Positions 16,950 through 25,586 of a DNA stretch of 64,000 bases are shown one piece after another. The notes beneath the pieces were generated by a model. It searched no databases, had not been told where the DNA came from, and worked only from the letters and a program-made list of their open reading frames with translations. A program made the translations under genes and the position numbers. Source of the stretch: CAVZMO01 sp963776195 (GTDB lineage: Bacteria > Nitrospirota > Thermodesulfovibrionia > Thermodesulfovibrionales > SM23-35); NCBI GenBank assembly GCA_963776195.1, contig CAVZMO010000015.1:124001-188000 (forward strand), in the 5' to 3' direction. Position 1 is the first letter of the stretch. Each line of letters starts with the position of its first letter.

Positions 16950-18491
16950 ATGCCGTATCCTGATTTAGAAAGTTTCAAGACCCTTTCAGCGAAGGGGAAT
17001 CTCATCCCTGTCTACGGTGAGATACTCGCCGATACGGAAACCCCTGTGTCCGCAGCGCTGAAACTCGGAGGTTCGCCTTCTTTTTTGCTTGAAAGCATGA
17101 TCGGTGGCGAGAAATGGGCACGGTACTCCTTTCTCGGGTCAAGACCTTCAAGGGTCTTGAAGAGCTGGGGTAAAAAGGTAGAAATAAAAGATGACAAAAC
17201 GGGTACTCGGAGATTTAAAGTCGAGAACCCGATTGAGGTGATAAAAAAGGAGCTTACCGCATATAAACCGGTCGATGTTATGGGCTTGCCGAGATTTTAC
17301 GGCGGTCTTGTGGGCTATATCGGCTACGACATGGTCAGATTTTTCGAAGATATACCTGACCAAAAGAAGCCGGCGCTCAAAATTCCGGATATGTTCCTTA
17401 TGGTTACGGACACGGTGGTTATTTTTGACAATCTGAAAGGGAAGATAAAGGTTGTTTCAAATGCACATATTAACGGCAAATCCCCTGAGGAGGCATATCG
17501 GGAGGCGGAAGAGAAAATTGAGACTATCATAGAGAAGTTGAGAAAGACGAAGATCACGAGCCGAAAGTCAAAGTCCCCCAATCGGGGGTGCGGGCGGATG
17601 ACCGATTTATCGTTCTCCGGTGTGAATTATTCGGAGAAGCGCCCGTCTCTTTACGATTATGCGTCCTCCTTCCTCACAAAAGAGGCCTTTGAGGAGGCGG
17701 TATTGAAAAGTAAGGATTACATAATGTCCGGGGATGTGATTCAGGTTGTGTTGTCCCAGAGATTCGAGAGAGAGTTCGATGTAGAACCGTTTGATATCTA
17801 CAGGGCATTGAGGGTGATCAACCCTTCTCCCTATATGTATTATATCGATACGGGTGACGCAAAGCTTGTCGGCTCATCCCCTGAGATATTGGTAAGGCTT
17901 GAAGGCAAAAAGATAATATTGAGACCTATTGCGGGTACACGCAGAAGGGGCGAGACGGAGGAAGAGGATAAAGCCCTTGAGGAAGAACTGAAAAATGACC
18001 CTAAGGAGATTGCAGAGCATATCATGCTCGTCGACCTCGGCAGGAACGATGTGGGGAGAGTTGCAGAGATGGGCTCGGTAAAGGTCACGGACTTGATGGA
18101 CGTTGAGAGATACAGCCATGTCATGCATCTTGTCTCGAATGTTGAAGGCACCCTTAAACAGGGGCTCGATGCCTTTGATGTTCTGGAGGCGTGCTTTCCC
18201 GCAGGTACGGTCACAGGGGCTCCCAAGGTGAGAGCGATGGAGATTATAGAAGAGCTTGAACCGATCAAGAGAGGGCCGTATGCGGGTGCCGTCGGTTACC
18301 TCAGTTATTCGGGGAATATGGATACCTGTATTACGATCAGAACACTTATAATAAAGGGGAATAAAATCTATGTTCAAGCCGGCGCGGGAATCGTCGCCGA
18401 CTCGGTTCCCGACAGCGAATATCATGAAACGGTCAATAAGGCCATGGGGATGATGAAAGCGGTCGATATGGCTGAAAGGGAATTAAGTTAA
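16950..18491 (+). CDS. trpE: Anthranilate synthase component I
   Basis: A 513-residue chorismate-binding enzyme forming anthranilate from chorismate and ammonia. The N-terminal domain has SFLLESMIGGEKWARYSFLG; the catalytic domain has the segments QVVLSQRFERE, NPSPYMYYI, GSSPEILVRLEG, RPIAGTRRRG, DLGRNDVGRV, HLVSNVEGTL, FPAGTVTGAPKVRAMEIIEELEP and VQAGAGIVADSVP. Between the two domains (about residues 198-215) is a short stretch encoded by a C/G-run sequence like the dispersed repeat of this genome. The stop abuts the ATG of trpG. PabB activity is a lesser alternative, since the trpG and trpD neighbours favour TrpE. Confidence 0.94.
   Translation: MPYPDLESFKTLSAKGNLIPVYGEILADTETPVSAALKLGGSPSFLLESMIGGEKWARYSFLGSRPSRVLKSWGKKVEIKDDKTGTRRFKVENPIEVIKKELTAYKPVDVMGLPRFYGGLVGYIGYDMVRFFEDIPDQKKPALKIPDMFLMVTDTVVIFDNLKGKIKVVSNAHINGKSPEEAYREAEEKIETIIEKLRKTKITSRKSKSPNRGCGRMTDLSFSGVNYSEKRPSLYDYASSFLTKEAFEEAVLKSKDYIMSGDVIQVVLSQRFEREFDVEPFDIYRALRVINPSPYMYYIDTGDAKLVGSSPEILVRLEGKKIILRPIAGTRRRGETEEEDKALEEELKNDPKEIAEHIMLVDLGRNDVGRVAEMGSVKVTDLMDVERYSHVMHLVSNVEGTLKQGLDAFDVLEACFPAGTVTGAPKVRAMEIIEELEPIKRGPYAGAVGYLSYSGNMDTCITIRTLIIKGNKIYVQAGAGIVADSVPDSEYHETVNKAMGMMKAVDMAERELS
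17558..17592. repeat. Possible dispersed-repeat remnant inside trpE
   Basis: AAAGTCAAAGTCCCCCAATCGGGGGTGC lies in the interdomain linker of trpE. It has the C-run/G-run palindrome and the AGTC-rich flank seen next to the repeat in the pilX copy at 45609. The match is short, so identity with the same family is tentative. It adds residues without breaking the frame. Confidence 0.4.
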
Positions 18492-19064
18492 ATGTTGTTG
18501 ATGATCGACAATTATGATTCCTTTACCTATAACCTTGTCCAGTACCTCGGTGAGCTTGGCGAGGACATAAAGGTCTTCAGGAATAATAAGATTTCTATCG
18601 GAGAGATAGAGCGGCTGAACCCCGACAGGATCGTTATCTCACCTGGCCCCTGCACACCGAAGGAGGCCGGTATTTCGGTGGAGGCGGTAAAGCATTTTGC
18701 GGGTAGAATTCCGATTCTCGGCGTGTGCCTCGGTCATCAATCCATAGGCGCTGCTTTCGGAGGCGATATCATAAGGGCTCCGAGGCTCATGCACGGGAAA
18801 ACATCATTGGTACACCACGACGGGAAGACAGTATTTGAAGGTCTTCCGAATCCCTTCGAAGCAACACGGTATCACTCCCTTTTGATAAAGAAGGAGACCC
18901 TTCCCGAGTGCCTTGAGATAACGGCATGGACAGAGCTCAATGAGATTATGGGGGTGAGACACAAAGAGCTTGTTATCGAAGGGGTGCAATTCCATCCCGA
19001 GTCTATACTTACCACGGTGGGCAAAGACCTCCTGGGAAACTTTCTCAGACTCAGAGTGCGATAA
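18492..19064 (+). CDS. trpG: Anthranilate/aminodeoxychorismate synthase glutamine amidotransferase
   Basis: A 190-residue class I glutamine amidotransferase supplying ammonia to TrpE, and possibly also to PabB for folate. It starts MLLMIDNYDSFTYNLVQYL; the oxyanion region is ISPGPCTPKEAG, the nucleophile Cys is in GVCLGHQSIGAAFGG (near residue 79), and the His-Glu pair is in GVQFHPESILT. Size is normal. It sits between trpE (stop abutting its ATG) and trpD (11-base gap). Confidence 0.94.
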   Translation: MLLMIDNYDSFTYNLVQYLGELGEDIKVFRNNKISIGEIERLNPDRIVISPGPCTPKEAGISVEAVKHFAGRIPILGVCLGHQSIGAAFGGDIIRAPRLMHGKTSLVHHDGKTVFEGLPNPFEATRYHSLLIKKETLPECLEITAWTELNEIMGVRHKELVIEGVQFHPESILTTVGKDLLGNFLRLRVR

Positions 19065-19075
19065 GAGAAATATTT

Positions 19076-20086
19076 ATGATCAAAGAGGCTATCAACATGC
19101 TGGTCAGTAAGATAAACCTCACAGAACCCGAATCGGCAGAGTGCATGAAAGATATCATGGAAGGGAAGTCGACGGATGCCCAGACCGGTGCATTTCTTGC
19201 CGCCCTCAGGATGAAGGGTGAAACGGTCGAAGAGATAACGGGGGCCGCAAGAATTATGAGAGCGAAAGCTGCTGCCATCAAGGCGCCCGAGGGGGTTCTC
19301 GATACCTGCGGCACCGGCGGGGATATGTCCCATACCTTTAATATTTCGACGACAACGGCTTTTGTCGTTGCAGGTGCGGGTGTTCCGGTTGCGAAACACG
19401 GGAACCGTTCTGTTTCGAGCCGGTCGGGAAGCGCCGATGTACTTGAGGCCCTTGGAGTAAAGATAGATCTGCTGCCCGGGAAGGTCGAAAAATGTCTCTT
19501 TGAAACAGGTTTTGGATTTCTCTTTGCGCCGTTGTTTCACCCGGCGATGAAATATGCCGTCGGACCCCGCCGTGAGTTAGGAATAAGGACCATATTCAAT
19601 ATCCTCGGTCCGATAACGAATCCGGCGAATGCGAAGAGGCAGATACTCGGAGTGTTTGCGAACAGACTAACCGAGACACTGGCTATGGTTTTGGGAAAAC
19701 TCGGTGCAGTGGATGCCATGGTTGTCCATGGTGAAGACGGACTCGACGAGGTGAGCATATCGGGCAGAACGCGTGTTTCAAGATTTAAAGACGGAGAGGT
19801 CAGGAATTTCTTTATTGAACCGGAAGATTTTGGGATATGGCGAAATGAGATCGGGCAGATCCGCGGCGGAGAAAAGGAAGAGAATGCTGGCATTACCCTT
19901 TCGATTTTTAATGGCGAAAAAGGTCCGAGACGGGATATTGTGCTCATGAACTCTGCTGTTGCTCTTGTGGCCGCAGGGACGACGGAGGATTTTAGAACTG
20001 CTCTCCAAACGGCAGAAGAATCAATAGATTCAGGCAGGGCGTTGAAAAAATTTGAAGAGGTAAAGAGGGTCAGCCAGTCCCTTTAA
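19076..20086 (+). CDS. trpD: Anthranilate phosphoribosyltransferase
   Basis: A 336-residue enzyme joining anthranilate to PRPP. Family motifs: LDTCGTGGDMSHTFNISTTTAFVVAGAGVPVAKHGNRSVSSRSGSADVLEALG (PRPP loop and substrate site), FLFAPLFHPAMK, PRRELGIRTIFNILGPITNPA and GEDGLDEVS. It completes trpE-G-D; trpC, F, B and A are not in the window. The next gene starts 11 bases after its stop behind a strong GAGGAGG site. Confidence 0.95.
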   Translation: MIKEAINMLVSKINLTEPESAECMKDIMEGKSTDAQTGAFLAALRMKGETVEEITGAARIMRAKAAAIKAPEGVLDTCGTGGDMSHTFNISTTTAFVVAGAGVPVAKHGNRSVSSRSGSADVLEALGVKIDLLPGKVEKCLFETGFGFLFAPLFHPAMKYAVGPRRELGIRTIFNILGPITNPANAKRQILGVFANRLTETLAMVLGKLGAVDAMVVHGEDGLDEVSISGRTRVSRFKDGEVRNFFIEPEDFGIWRNEIGQIRGGEKEENAGITLSIFNGEKGPRRDIVLMNSAVALVAAGTTEDFRTALQTAEESIDSGRALKKFEEVKRVSQSL

Positions 20087-20097
20087 GAGGAGGTCCT

Positions 20098-21043
20098 TTG
20101 GCCGTTAGAGTTGGGGTTATCGGAGTCGGATATCTCGGTCAGCACCATGCGCGAATCTATTCTGAGATAGGAGGAATGAAGCTCGCCGCCATTGTCGATA
20201 TTGACCGGAAAAAGGCGGACTCTTTTGCTGAGAAATATGGCTGTGCAGCACATAGCGATTACAGGGAGATTCTTCACACCGTCGATGCCCTGAGTATTGT
20301 GACACCTACGACATCACACTATTCCATTGCCCTCGATTGTCTTAGGGCGGGAAAGGATGTCCTTATAGAAAAGCCGATTACCGTGAGCGTTGAGGAGGCT
20401 GATGAACTGATCAGAGAATCGGAGAAGCGGGGATGCATCATTCAGGTCGGACACCTTGAGCGCTACAATCCCGGCGTGCTTTTTGCCTCCGCTTTGATCC
20501 AAGAACCGCGCTTTATCGAGTCGGAAAGGCTCTCCCCTTTTCTCGGAAGAGGAATAGATGTTGATGTGACACTCGATCTCATGATCCATGATGTTGATAT
20601 TATCCTGAGTCTTGTTGCCTTGCCGGTTAAAGAGATCAAGGCTGTGGGAGCAAAGGTGCTCACCGGGAAGATCGATGTCGCAAAAGCCTGGATTGAGTTT
20701 GAAAAAGGCTGCATTGCCCTTGTCACGGTGAGCCGTTTATCACCGGAAAAACTGAGGAGGTTGAAGGTCTTCCAGAAAGATTCTTATATTTCCATTGACT
20801 ATCAGAATTCGGAGGTAAGACGCTATTTCAGAAATCAGGAAGGGATATCCTCTGAAATCACAAGACCCGAGAAATGTGAGCCTCTCAAGGAAGAATTGAA
20901 AGATTTTGTCCGGTGCGTACAAGGGAGGAAGAGGCCGAAGGTATCCGCCAGGTGAAGGAAGGGACGCGTTAAAAGTGGTGATGGAGATAACCGAGAAGAT
21001 AAGAAACAGCGATGAGGAGATGAAAGATGGTCCCAATGGTTGA
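20098..21043 (+). CDS. Gfo/Idh/MocA oxidoreductase, GnnA-like, with a C-terminal frameshift
   Basis: An NAD(P)-dependent sugar-nucleotide oxidoreductase. The N-terminal Rossmann domain starts VGVIGVGYLGQHHARIY; the conserved EKP motif is in VLIEKPITVSVEEA; then GHLERYNPGV and DLMIHDVDIILSL follow. The next gene encodes a DegT-type aminotransferase and then lpxB, the arrangement expected for GnnA/GnnB, which make UDP-GlcNAc3N for amide-linked lipid A. The open frame ends at 20955, but a +1 frame continues DALKVVMEITEKIRNSDEEM to a TGA at 21041-21043, as expected for the family's C-terminal helix. So there is probably a one-base frameshift near 20945. Start is TTG at 20098 behind AGAGGAGG. Confidence 0.75.
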
Positions 21044-22118
21044 TTTGAAGAAGCAATTCCGCGCGATCAAAGACGATGTCTTAGATATTCTGACGGAAAT
21101 ACTCGAAAGCAGTCAGTATGTACTCGGGTCTAAGGTCTCAGAATTCGAAAAAAAGGTAGCAGATTATAATAATATCGGAGATGCAATTGGTGTTGCGTCA
21201 TGCACTGACGCCCTTCATCTGGCACTCGATGCGTTAGGCATTGGTGCGGGCGACGAAGTGATTACGACCCCCTTTACCTTTTTTGCGACTGTTGAGGCTA
21301 TCCTCTATACGGGCGCTACGCCCGTCTTTGTTGATATTGAACCGGAAACATTGAATATCGATGCTGCACAGGTACAGGCGAATATAACGAAAAAGACAAG
21401 GGCGATCCTGCCCGTGCATCTGTTCGGCCATCCTGCCGATATGGGAAAAATCATGAAGATTGCAAAGAAAAACAGGTTGAAAGTGATCGAGGATTGTGCC
21501 CAGTCTTTTGGCGCCGGGATAAATGGGAAGAAGACCGGTAGTATTGGAGATGCCGGTTGTTTCAGTTTTTATCCGAGCAAGAACCTTGGCGCGTATGGTG
21601 ACGGAGGAATGATAATCCTGAACAACCCGAGAGTCGCCGGAACGATAAGGGAATTGAGAAACCATGGCTCCAGGGGTTCTTACAGACACAGGAGAGTCGG
21701 CTATAACAGCAGGTTGGATGAGATACAGGCGGGCATCTTATTGATAAAGCTTAAGTATATTGATGAATACAACAAAAAGAGAAGGCAAAATGCCGCTCTT
21801 TATGATAGTCTCCTTTCAGGTACGGTAAAGTGCCCCGTTGAAGGTGAGGGTACCTATCATGTCTATCATCAATATACCATTATGAGTAAAAAGAGGGATA
21901 AGATTCAGAAGAAACTCAAGGAAAACGGTATCTCATCGGTAGTGTATTATCCGGTGCCGCTTCACCTGCAGGAAGCACTCAGATTTCTGGGTTATCACAG
22001 GGGAGATTTCCCCGTTGCCGAAAAGGCAGCACGTGAAGCGCTGTCTCTGCCGATGTACCCGGAGCTTGAGGAAACGTCAATAGTAAAGACGGCGGAGAAA
22101 ATCAAGGAAGTTGTCTGA
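21027..22118 (+). CDS. DegT/DnrJ/EryC1/StrS aminotransferase, GnnB-like
   Basis: A 363-residue PLP-dependent aminotransferase of the sugar-nucleotide type. It opens MVDLKKQFRAIKDD; further motifs are VASCTDALHLALDALGIGAGDEVITTPFTF, the Asp region VIEDCAQSFGA, and the PLP-lysine segment CFSFYPSKNLGAYGDGGMI. It would aminate the 3-keto sugar made by the preceding oxidoreductase. The ATG at 21027 is preceded by GAGGAG; a second in-frame ATG three codons later is possible. It overlaps the restored end of the gnnA-like gene, suggesting coupling. Adjacency to lpxB supports a lipid A diamino-sugar role; a role in O-antigen sugar synthesis is the alternative. Confidence 0.87.
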   Translation: MVPMVDLKKQFRAIKDDVLDILTEILESSQYVLGSKVSEFEKKVADYNNIGDAIGVASCTDALHLALDALGIGAGDEVITTPFTFFATVEAILYTGATPVFVDIEPETLNIDAAQVQANITKKTRAILPVHLFGHPADMGKIMKIAKKNRLKVIEDCAQSFGAGINGKKTGSIGDAGCFSFYPSKNLGAYGDGGMIILNNPRVAGTIRELRNHGSRGSYRHRRVGYNSRLDEIQAGILLIKLKYIDEYNKKRRQNAALYDSLLSGTVKCPVEGEGTYHVYHQYTIMSKKRDKIQKKLKENGISSVVYYPVPLHLQEALRFLGYHRGDFPVAEKAAREALSLPMYPELEETSIVKTAEKIKEVV

Positions 22119-22183
22119 ATCAAGAGATGTTTTGTCCGATCCTTTTTAAGCTTGAAAACTTATTTTCGTCAAAGAAAAATATC

Positions 22184-22222
22184 AGCAATTCTCCCTTTAT
22201 TAAGGGGGAATCCTTCACAAAT
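22184..22222. repeat. Dispersed C/G-run palindromic repeat
   Basis: The spacer between the aminotransferase and lpxB holds ATTCTCCCTTTATTAAGGGGGAAT, a short palindrome of the same family as the copies near 13.6, 22.8, 26.7 and 45.6 kb. The rest of the 173-base spacer shows nothing else. Confidence 0.6.
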
Positions 22223-22291
22223 TCATGTTATGCCCTGTTCGATAAACTTACGGGTAAAGTCAATTTTTTTAAAGCGGAGTAAACCATCATT

Positions 22292-23572
22292 ATGAATACT
22301 ATTATGATAGTTGCCGGCGAAAGCTCGGGCGAATTATACGGCTCGCTCCTCGCAAAGACATTGAAGAGAGGGTGGCCGGATGATGTGCATATCATCGGTG
22401 TCGGCGGTGAGAGAATGAAGGAGGCGGGGGTAGAACTTGTTTCGCATATATCGGATGCCTTCGGCCTCGTAGAAGCGGTTTCGGCATTTAACAAGATTAA
22501 GACCGCGTTTGACAACAGCATAAATGCTGTCAAGAAGTTCAGGCCGGAGGTTCTCGTCCTGATCGATTATCCCGATTTCAATTTAAGAGTCGCTAAGGTA
22601 GCGAAGTCCCTCGGTATAAAAATACTGTATTATGTGAGCCCGCAGGTTTGGGCGTGGCGCAAAGGCAGGGTAAGAAAGATAGCAGCTCTCGTCGATAGAA
22701 TGGCTGTTATCCTTCCGTTCGAGGAAAAAATATACGGGAATGCCGGTCTGCCTTGTGAATTTGTGGGGCACCCGATTCTCGAAGAGATCGAAGGCGTATT
22801 GGAGACGGAAGTCAAAAACTTACCCCCATTTACCCCCACTTTGGAAAAGGCGGGCAAGGGGGGATTTGAAAGAATGGGAATTGAAGTTTCTCAGTTCCGG
22901 AGTTTCTTTAAGTCCGCCCTCGGTCTTGATCCGGATGGACCGCTCCTGTCTATTCTTCCGGGGAGCAGACCGAGCGAATTGAACAGACATCTCCCTCTCA
23001 TGGTTGATGTTATCAGGCAAATCAGGAGCGATCCGGAAATGCATTCAGGGAAAAACTGCCAGGTCTGTATGCCGCTTGCTCCGAATACCGACGAAAAGAG
23101 ATACGGTTTCTATCTTGAAACATTAAGGCAGGAAGGCGTGACTGTAAAGAAAGGCGAGACCGTGAGGGTGCTCGCAGCATCAGATATGGCTGTGGTTACC
23201 TCGGGTACCGCAACTCTCCAGACAGCATTCCTCGAAGTTCCGATGGTTGTGGTCTATAAACTTTCCCCTCTGACATATCATCTGGGGAAACGTATTATAA
23301 GGGTCAAATATATATCATTGGTGAATATTCTCTCAGGCAGGGAGGTTGTTGTCGAGTTGATCCAGCAACGGGCCAATCCGAAGGAGATAATAAATGAGCT
23401 TAAAAAGATCATGTCCGACGCGAATTATAAAAAAGACATGTTGAGTTCGTTCAAAAAAATCAAGGAGCGCTTTTCAGGCAAAAGGGCATCGGACAGGGTG
23501 GCAGAGATAGTGATGGAAATGGCGGGGCGCCAAGCTCGAACCTTTTCTAAGAACAACTATCAGCATGAATAA
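22292..23572 (+). CDS. lpxB: Lipid-A-disaccharide synthase
   Basis: A 426-residue GT19 glycosyltransferase that condenses lipid X with the UDP-diacyl sugar to make the lipid A disaccharide at the inner membrane. Motifs: MIVAGESSGELYGSLLAK, GVGGERMKEAG, VLIDYPDFNLRVAK, YYVSPQVWAWRKGR, FVGHPILEE, LSILPGSRPSELNRHLP and VTSGTATLQTAFLEVPMVVVYK. Between FVGHP and the LLSILPGSR strand, about residues 175-193 (NLPPFTPTLEKAGKGGF) are encoded by a copy of the dispersed C/G repeat, an in-frame insertion that makes the protein longer than the usual about 380-390 residues. Function is probably retained because all motifs remain. Confidence 0.93.
   Translation: MNTIMIVAGESSGELYGSLLAKTLKRGWPDDVHIIGVGGERMKEAGVELVSHISDAFGLVEAVSAFNKIKTAFDNSINAVKKFRPEVLVLIDYPDFNLRVAKVAKSLGIKILYYVSPQVWAWRKGRVRKIAALVDRMAVILPFEEKIYGNAGLPCEFVGHPILEEIEGVLETEVKNLPPFTPTLEKAGKGGFERMGIEVSQFRSFFKSALGLDPDGPLLSILPGSRPSELNRHLPLMVDVIRQIRSDPEMHSGKNCQVCMPLAPNTDEKRYGFYLETLRQEGVTVKKGETVRVLAASDMAVVTSGTATLQTAFLEVPMVVVYKLSPLTYHLGKRIIRVKYISLVNILSGREVVVELIQQRANPKEIINELKKIMSDANYKKDMLSSFKKIKERFSGKRASDRVAEIVMEMAGRQARTFSKNNYQHE
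22815..22868. repeat. Dispersed repeat inserted in frame within lpxB
   Basis: ACTTACCCCCATTTACCCCC is followed by a G-rich half (AAGGCGGGCAAGGGGGGATTT), matching the C-run/G-run structure of the intergenic repeats. It lies wholly inside the lpxB frame without a stop. Confidence 0.65.
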
Positions 23573-23752
23573 TGCGAATATTGTTCAAAAGTTTATTTAA
23601 CTCGCTGAATTTATTGGAAGTATCTCTATTCGGGGAATCATGAGAGTGTTCGTTGAAACATTTGTTAAAGGTGCACTAAGGTATCGAAAAATAATTTTTT
23701 TCACAACGTCCGCATTATTCTCATTACGGTTTCTTGTGACAGGGTGGATAAA

Positions 23753-25012
23753 ATGTATCTGATGTATAGCTTCATATATACCGTTGTCATCATTTTCCTC
23801 TTGCCCTTCGAGTTTTTCAAAAGGCCGAAAGACCTTAGGAAAAGATGGCTGAGAGAGAAACTCGGTCTCTTTAACTCATCACTCATCACTCATCACTCAT
23901 CACTCATTTGGGTCCACGCCGTATCCGTTGGAGAAGTGATGGCTGCATCACCGCTCCTCAAAGAAATCAGGGAGCGATATCCTTCGAAGGAAATTATTCT
24001 GTCGACAATCACGGACACGGGGCAGAAGGTCGCAAGGGAAAAAGCGCCCGGAGCCACAAAAATTGTTTATCTGCCTTTTGACATTCCGTTGATCCTAAAT
24101 TCGGTCGTGAAAAAAGCGAGACCGGAGATTTTGATCATCATCGAGACAGAGCTTTGGCCGAACATGTTCAGGGTATTCAGGGGAAACGGAATTCCCGTCG
24201 TTCTTTTTAACGGAAGAATTTCTGAAAGGTCATTTCGGGGATACAAAAAGATTTCTTTCTTTATGAGAAAAGTCCTTTCCCATGTGAATTTATTCGGTAT
24301 GCAGAGCGAAGAATATGCTGACAGGATCAGAGGCCTCGGTGTCGAAAGCATGCGGATAAAGACTTTGGGCAACTTCAAATTTGATTCAAAACCTTCTTCC
24401 CGAATCCCTGAGTGGGCCACAAAGATAAACGGTCCTGTTATTACGGCAGGAAGCACCCACGAAGGTGAGGAGGAACTGACAGCATCTCTTTACATCGAAC
24501 TGAAAAAAGACTTCCCTGATCTCAATCTCATCATTGCACCAAGACATCCCGAGCGGTTTAAAAGCGTGGAGGAGATGCTCAGTTCAAAGAGAGTTCCTTT
24601 TATGAAGAGATCGGCTTTCGGCAATCAGATTTCGCAGTCTCCTATGATCAAAGGACAGGTAATTCTTCTGGACACAGTGGGAGAACTGTCGTCAGTCTAC
24701 GGTATAACCGATATTGCAATTATCGGAAAGAGTTTCAGAGGCCGTGGAGGGCAGAACCCCCTTGAGCCTGCAAGCTGGGGAAGGCCAGTTGTCTGCGGCC
24801 CTCACATGGAGAATTTTCCGGTTATCAGGGATTTCTACAAAGCCGGTGCAGCCCTTGAGGCTGATGAAAAAGAACTTTATTCCCAATTAAAGGAACTCCT
24901 CGCCTCTCCCGATAGGGCGAAAGAGATAGGTTTAAGGGCGCAGCGGTTATACAGGAAAAATTCGGGAGCCGTCGAAAGGGCGATGGAAATTATTGCGGAT
25001 TATGTTTCCTGA
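23753..25012 (+). CDS. waaA: 3-deoxy-D-manno-octulosonic acid transferase
   Basis: A 419-residue GT30 Kdo transferase adding Kdo to lipid IVA. It has one N-terminal membrane anchor (YTVVIIFLLPFEFFK), then IWVHAVSVGEVMAASPLL, FLSTITDTGQKVA-type sequence, IIIETELWPNMF, VLFNGRISERSFRGY, TAGSTHEGEEE, APRHPERF and GKSFRGRGGQNPLEPASWGRPVVCGPHMENF, all conserved in WaaA. A GTG at 23744 is an alternative start; the ATG at 23753 follows AGGGTGG. About residues 41-52 (NSSLITHHSSLI) are encoded by a seven-base tandem repeat. It sits between lpxB and lpxK. Confidence 0.94.
   Translation: MYLMYSFIYTVVIIFLLPFEFFKRPKDLRKRWLREKLGLFNSSLITHHSSLIWVHAVSVGEVMAASPLLKEIRERYPSKEIILSTITDTGQKVAREKAPGATKIVYLPFDIPLILNSVVKKARPEILIIIETELWPNMFRVFRGNGIPVVLFNGRISERSFRGYKKISFFMRKVLSHVNLFGMQSEEYADRIRGLGVESMRIKTLGNFKFDSKPSSRIPEWATKINGPVITAGSTHEGEEELTASLYIELKKDFPDLNLIIAPRHPERFKSVEEMLSSKRVPFMKRSAFGNQISQSPMIKGQVILLDTVGELSSVYGITDIAIIGKSFRGRGGQNPLEPASWGRPVVCGPHMENFPVIRDFYKAGAALEADEKELYSQLKELLASPDRAKEIGLRAQRLYRKNSGAVERAMEIIADYVS
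23874..23908 (+). repeat. Heptanucleotide tandem repeat (ACTCATC)x5 inside waaA
   Basis: Four exact units of ACTCATC are followed by ACTCATT. Because seven is not a multiple of three, gain or loss of one unit would shift the waaA frame. At present the frame is open. Confidence 0.9.
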
Positions 25013-25151
25013 ATGCTGTGTACTGCGTCCTGCCGCTGAATAACTCAAGAATGGTGAGTGACGGTTTTACAGCTGAGAATTGAAAAAATTTTAAGCTTAC
25101 CCTGATAGCAAAAAACTTCTTAAACAGTTTAAAGTAGCATATCTTTAGACC

Positions 25152-25586
25152 ATGAAATATTTATCTAAGCTTAAAGATTATATCCTCAGGTTCAGCTCGA
25201 AGGGGTTGTCGACCAACGAAATCGCTCTTGGAATCGCGTTGGGGAATTTTGTAGGTTTCATCCCGGTGATGGGCACCCATACCATAATAGCCATCGGTCT
25301 TGCATATATCCTGAGGCTCAACACATTGATTGTATTACTCGGGACACAGATATCGAATCCCATATCATACCCTTTTCAGTTGTTTATCACGGCAGAGATA
25401 GGGAGCCTGCTCCTGAACGGAAGATTCCTCGAGATGAGGTTTTCGAAAAATATCGGTTATTATCTTGATCACTTGGTATGGCCCATAGTCTTGGGCAGTC
25501 TTATACTCGGAACTATTGTCTCGGGGTTATCTTATTTTCTTGTAAAGAGTTTTCTGAAGAAAAGAAAAGCATCGGACACCAAATGA
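25152..25586 (+). CDS. DUF2062 small membrane protein
   Basis: A 144-residue protein with about three hydrophobic segments. The DUF2062 pattern is clear: NEIALGIALGNFVGFIPVMGTHTIIAIGLAYILRLN followed by GTQISNPISYPFQLFITAEIGSLLL and a C-terminal hydrophobic helix. The function of this family is unknown; members often sit beside lipid A or glycan genes. Its stop codon overlaps the start of lpxK in an ATGA arrangement, so the two are translationally coupled. Confidence 0.85.
   Translation: MKYLSKLKDYILRFSSKGLSTNEIALGIALGNFVGFIPVMGTHTIIAIGLAYILRLNTLIVLLGTQISNPISYPFQLFITAEIGSLLLNGRFLEMRFSKNIGYYLDHLVWPIVLGSLILGTIVSGLSYFLVKSFLKKRKASDTK

Noticed and set aside
23874..23908. CRISPR array
   Set aside because: The units are seven bases long and directly adjacent, with no spacers; it is a simple tandem repeat. 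No repeat-spacer pattern was seen anywhere in the window.
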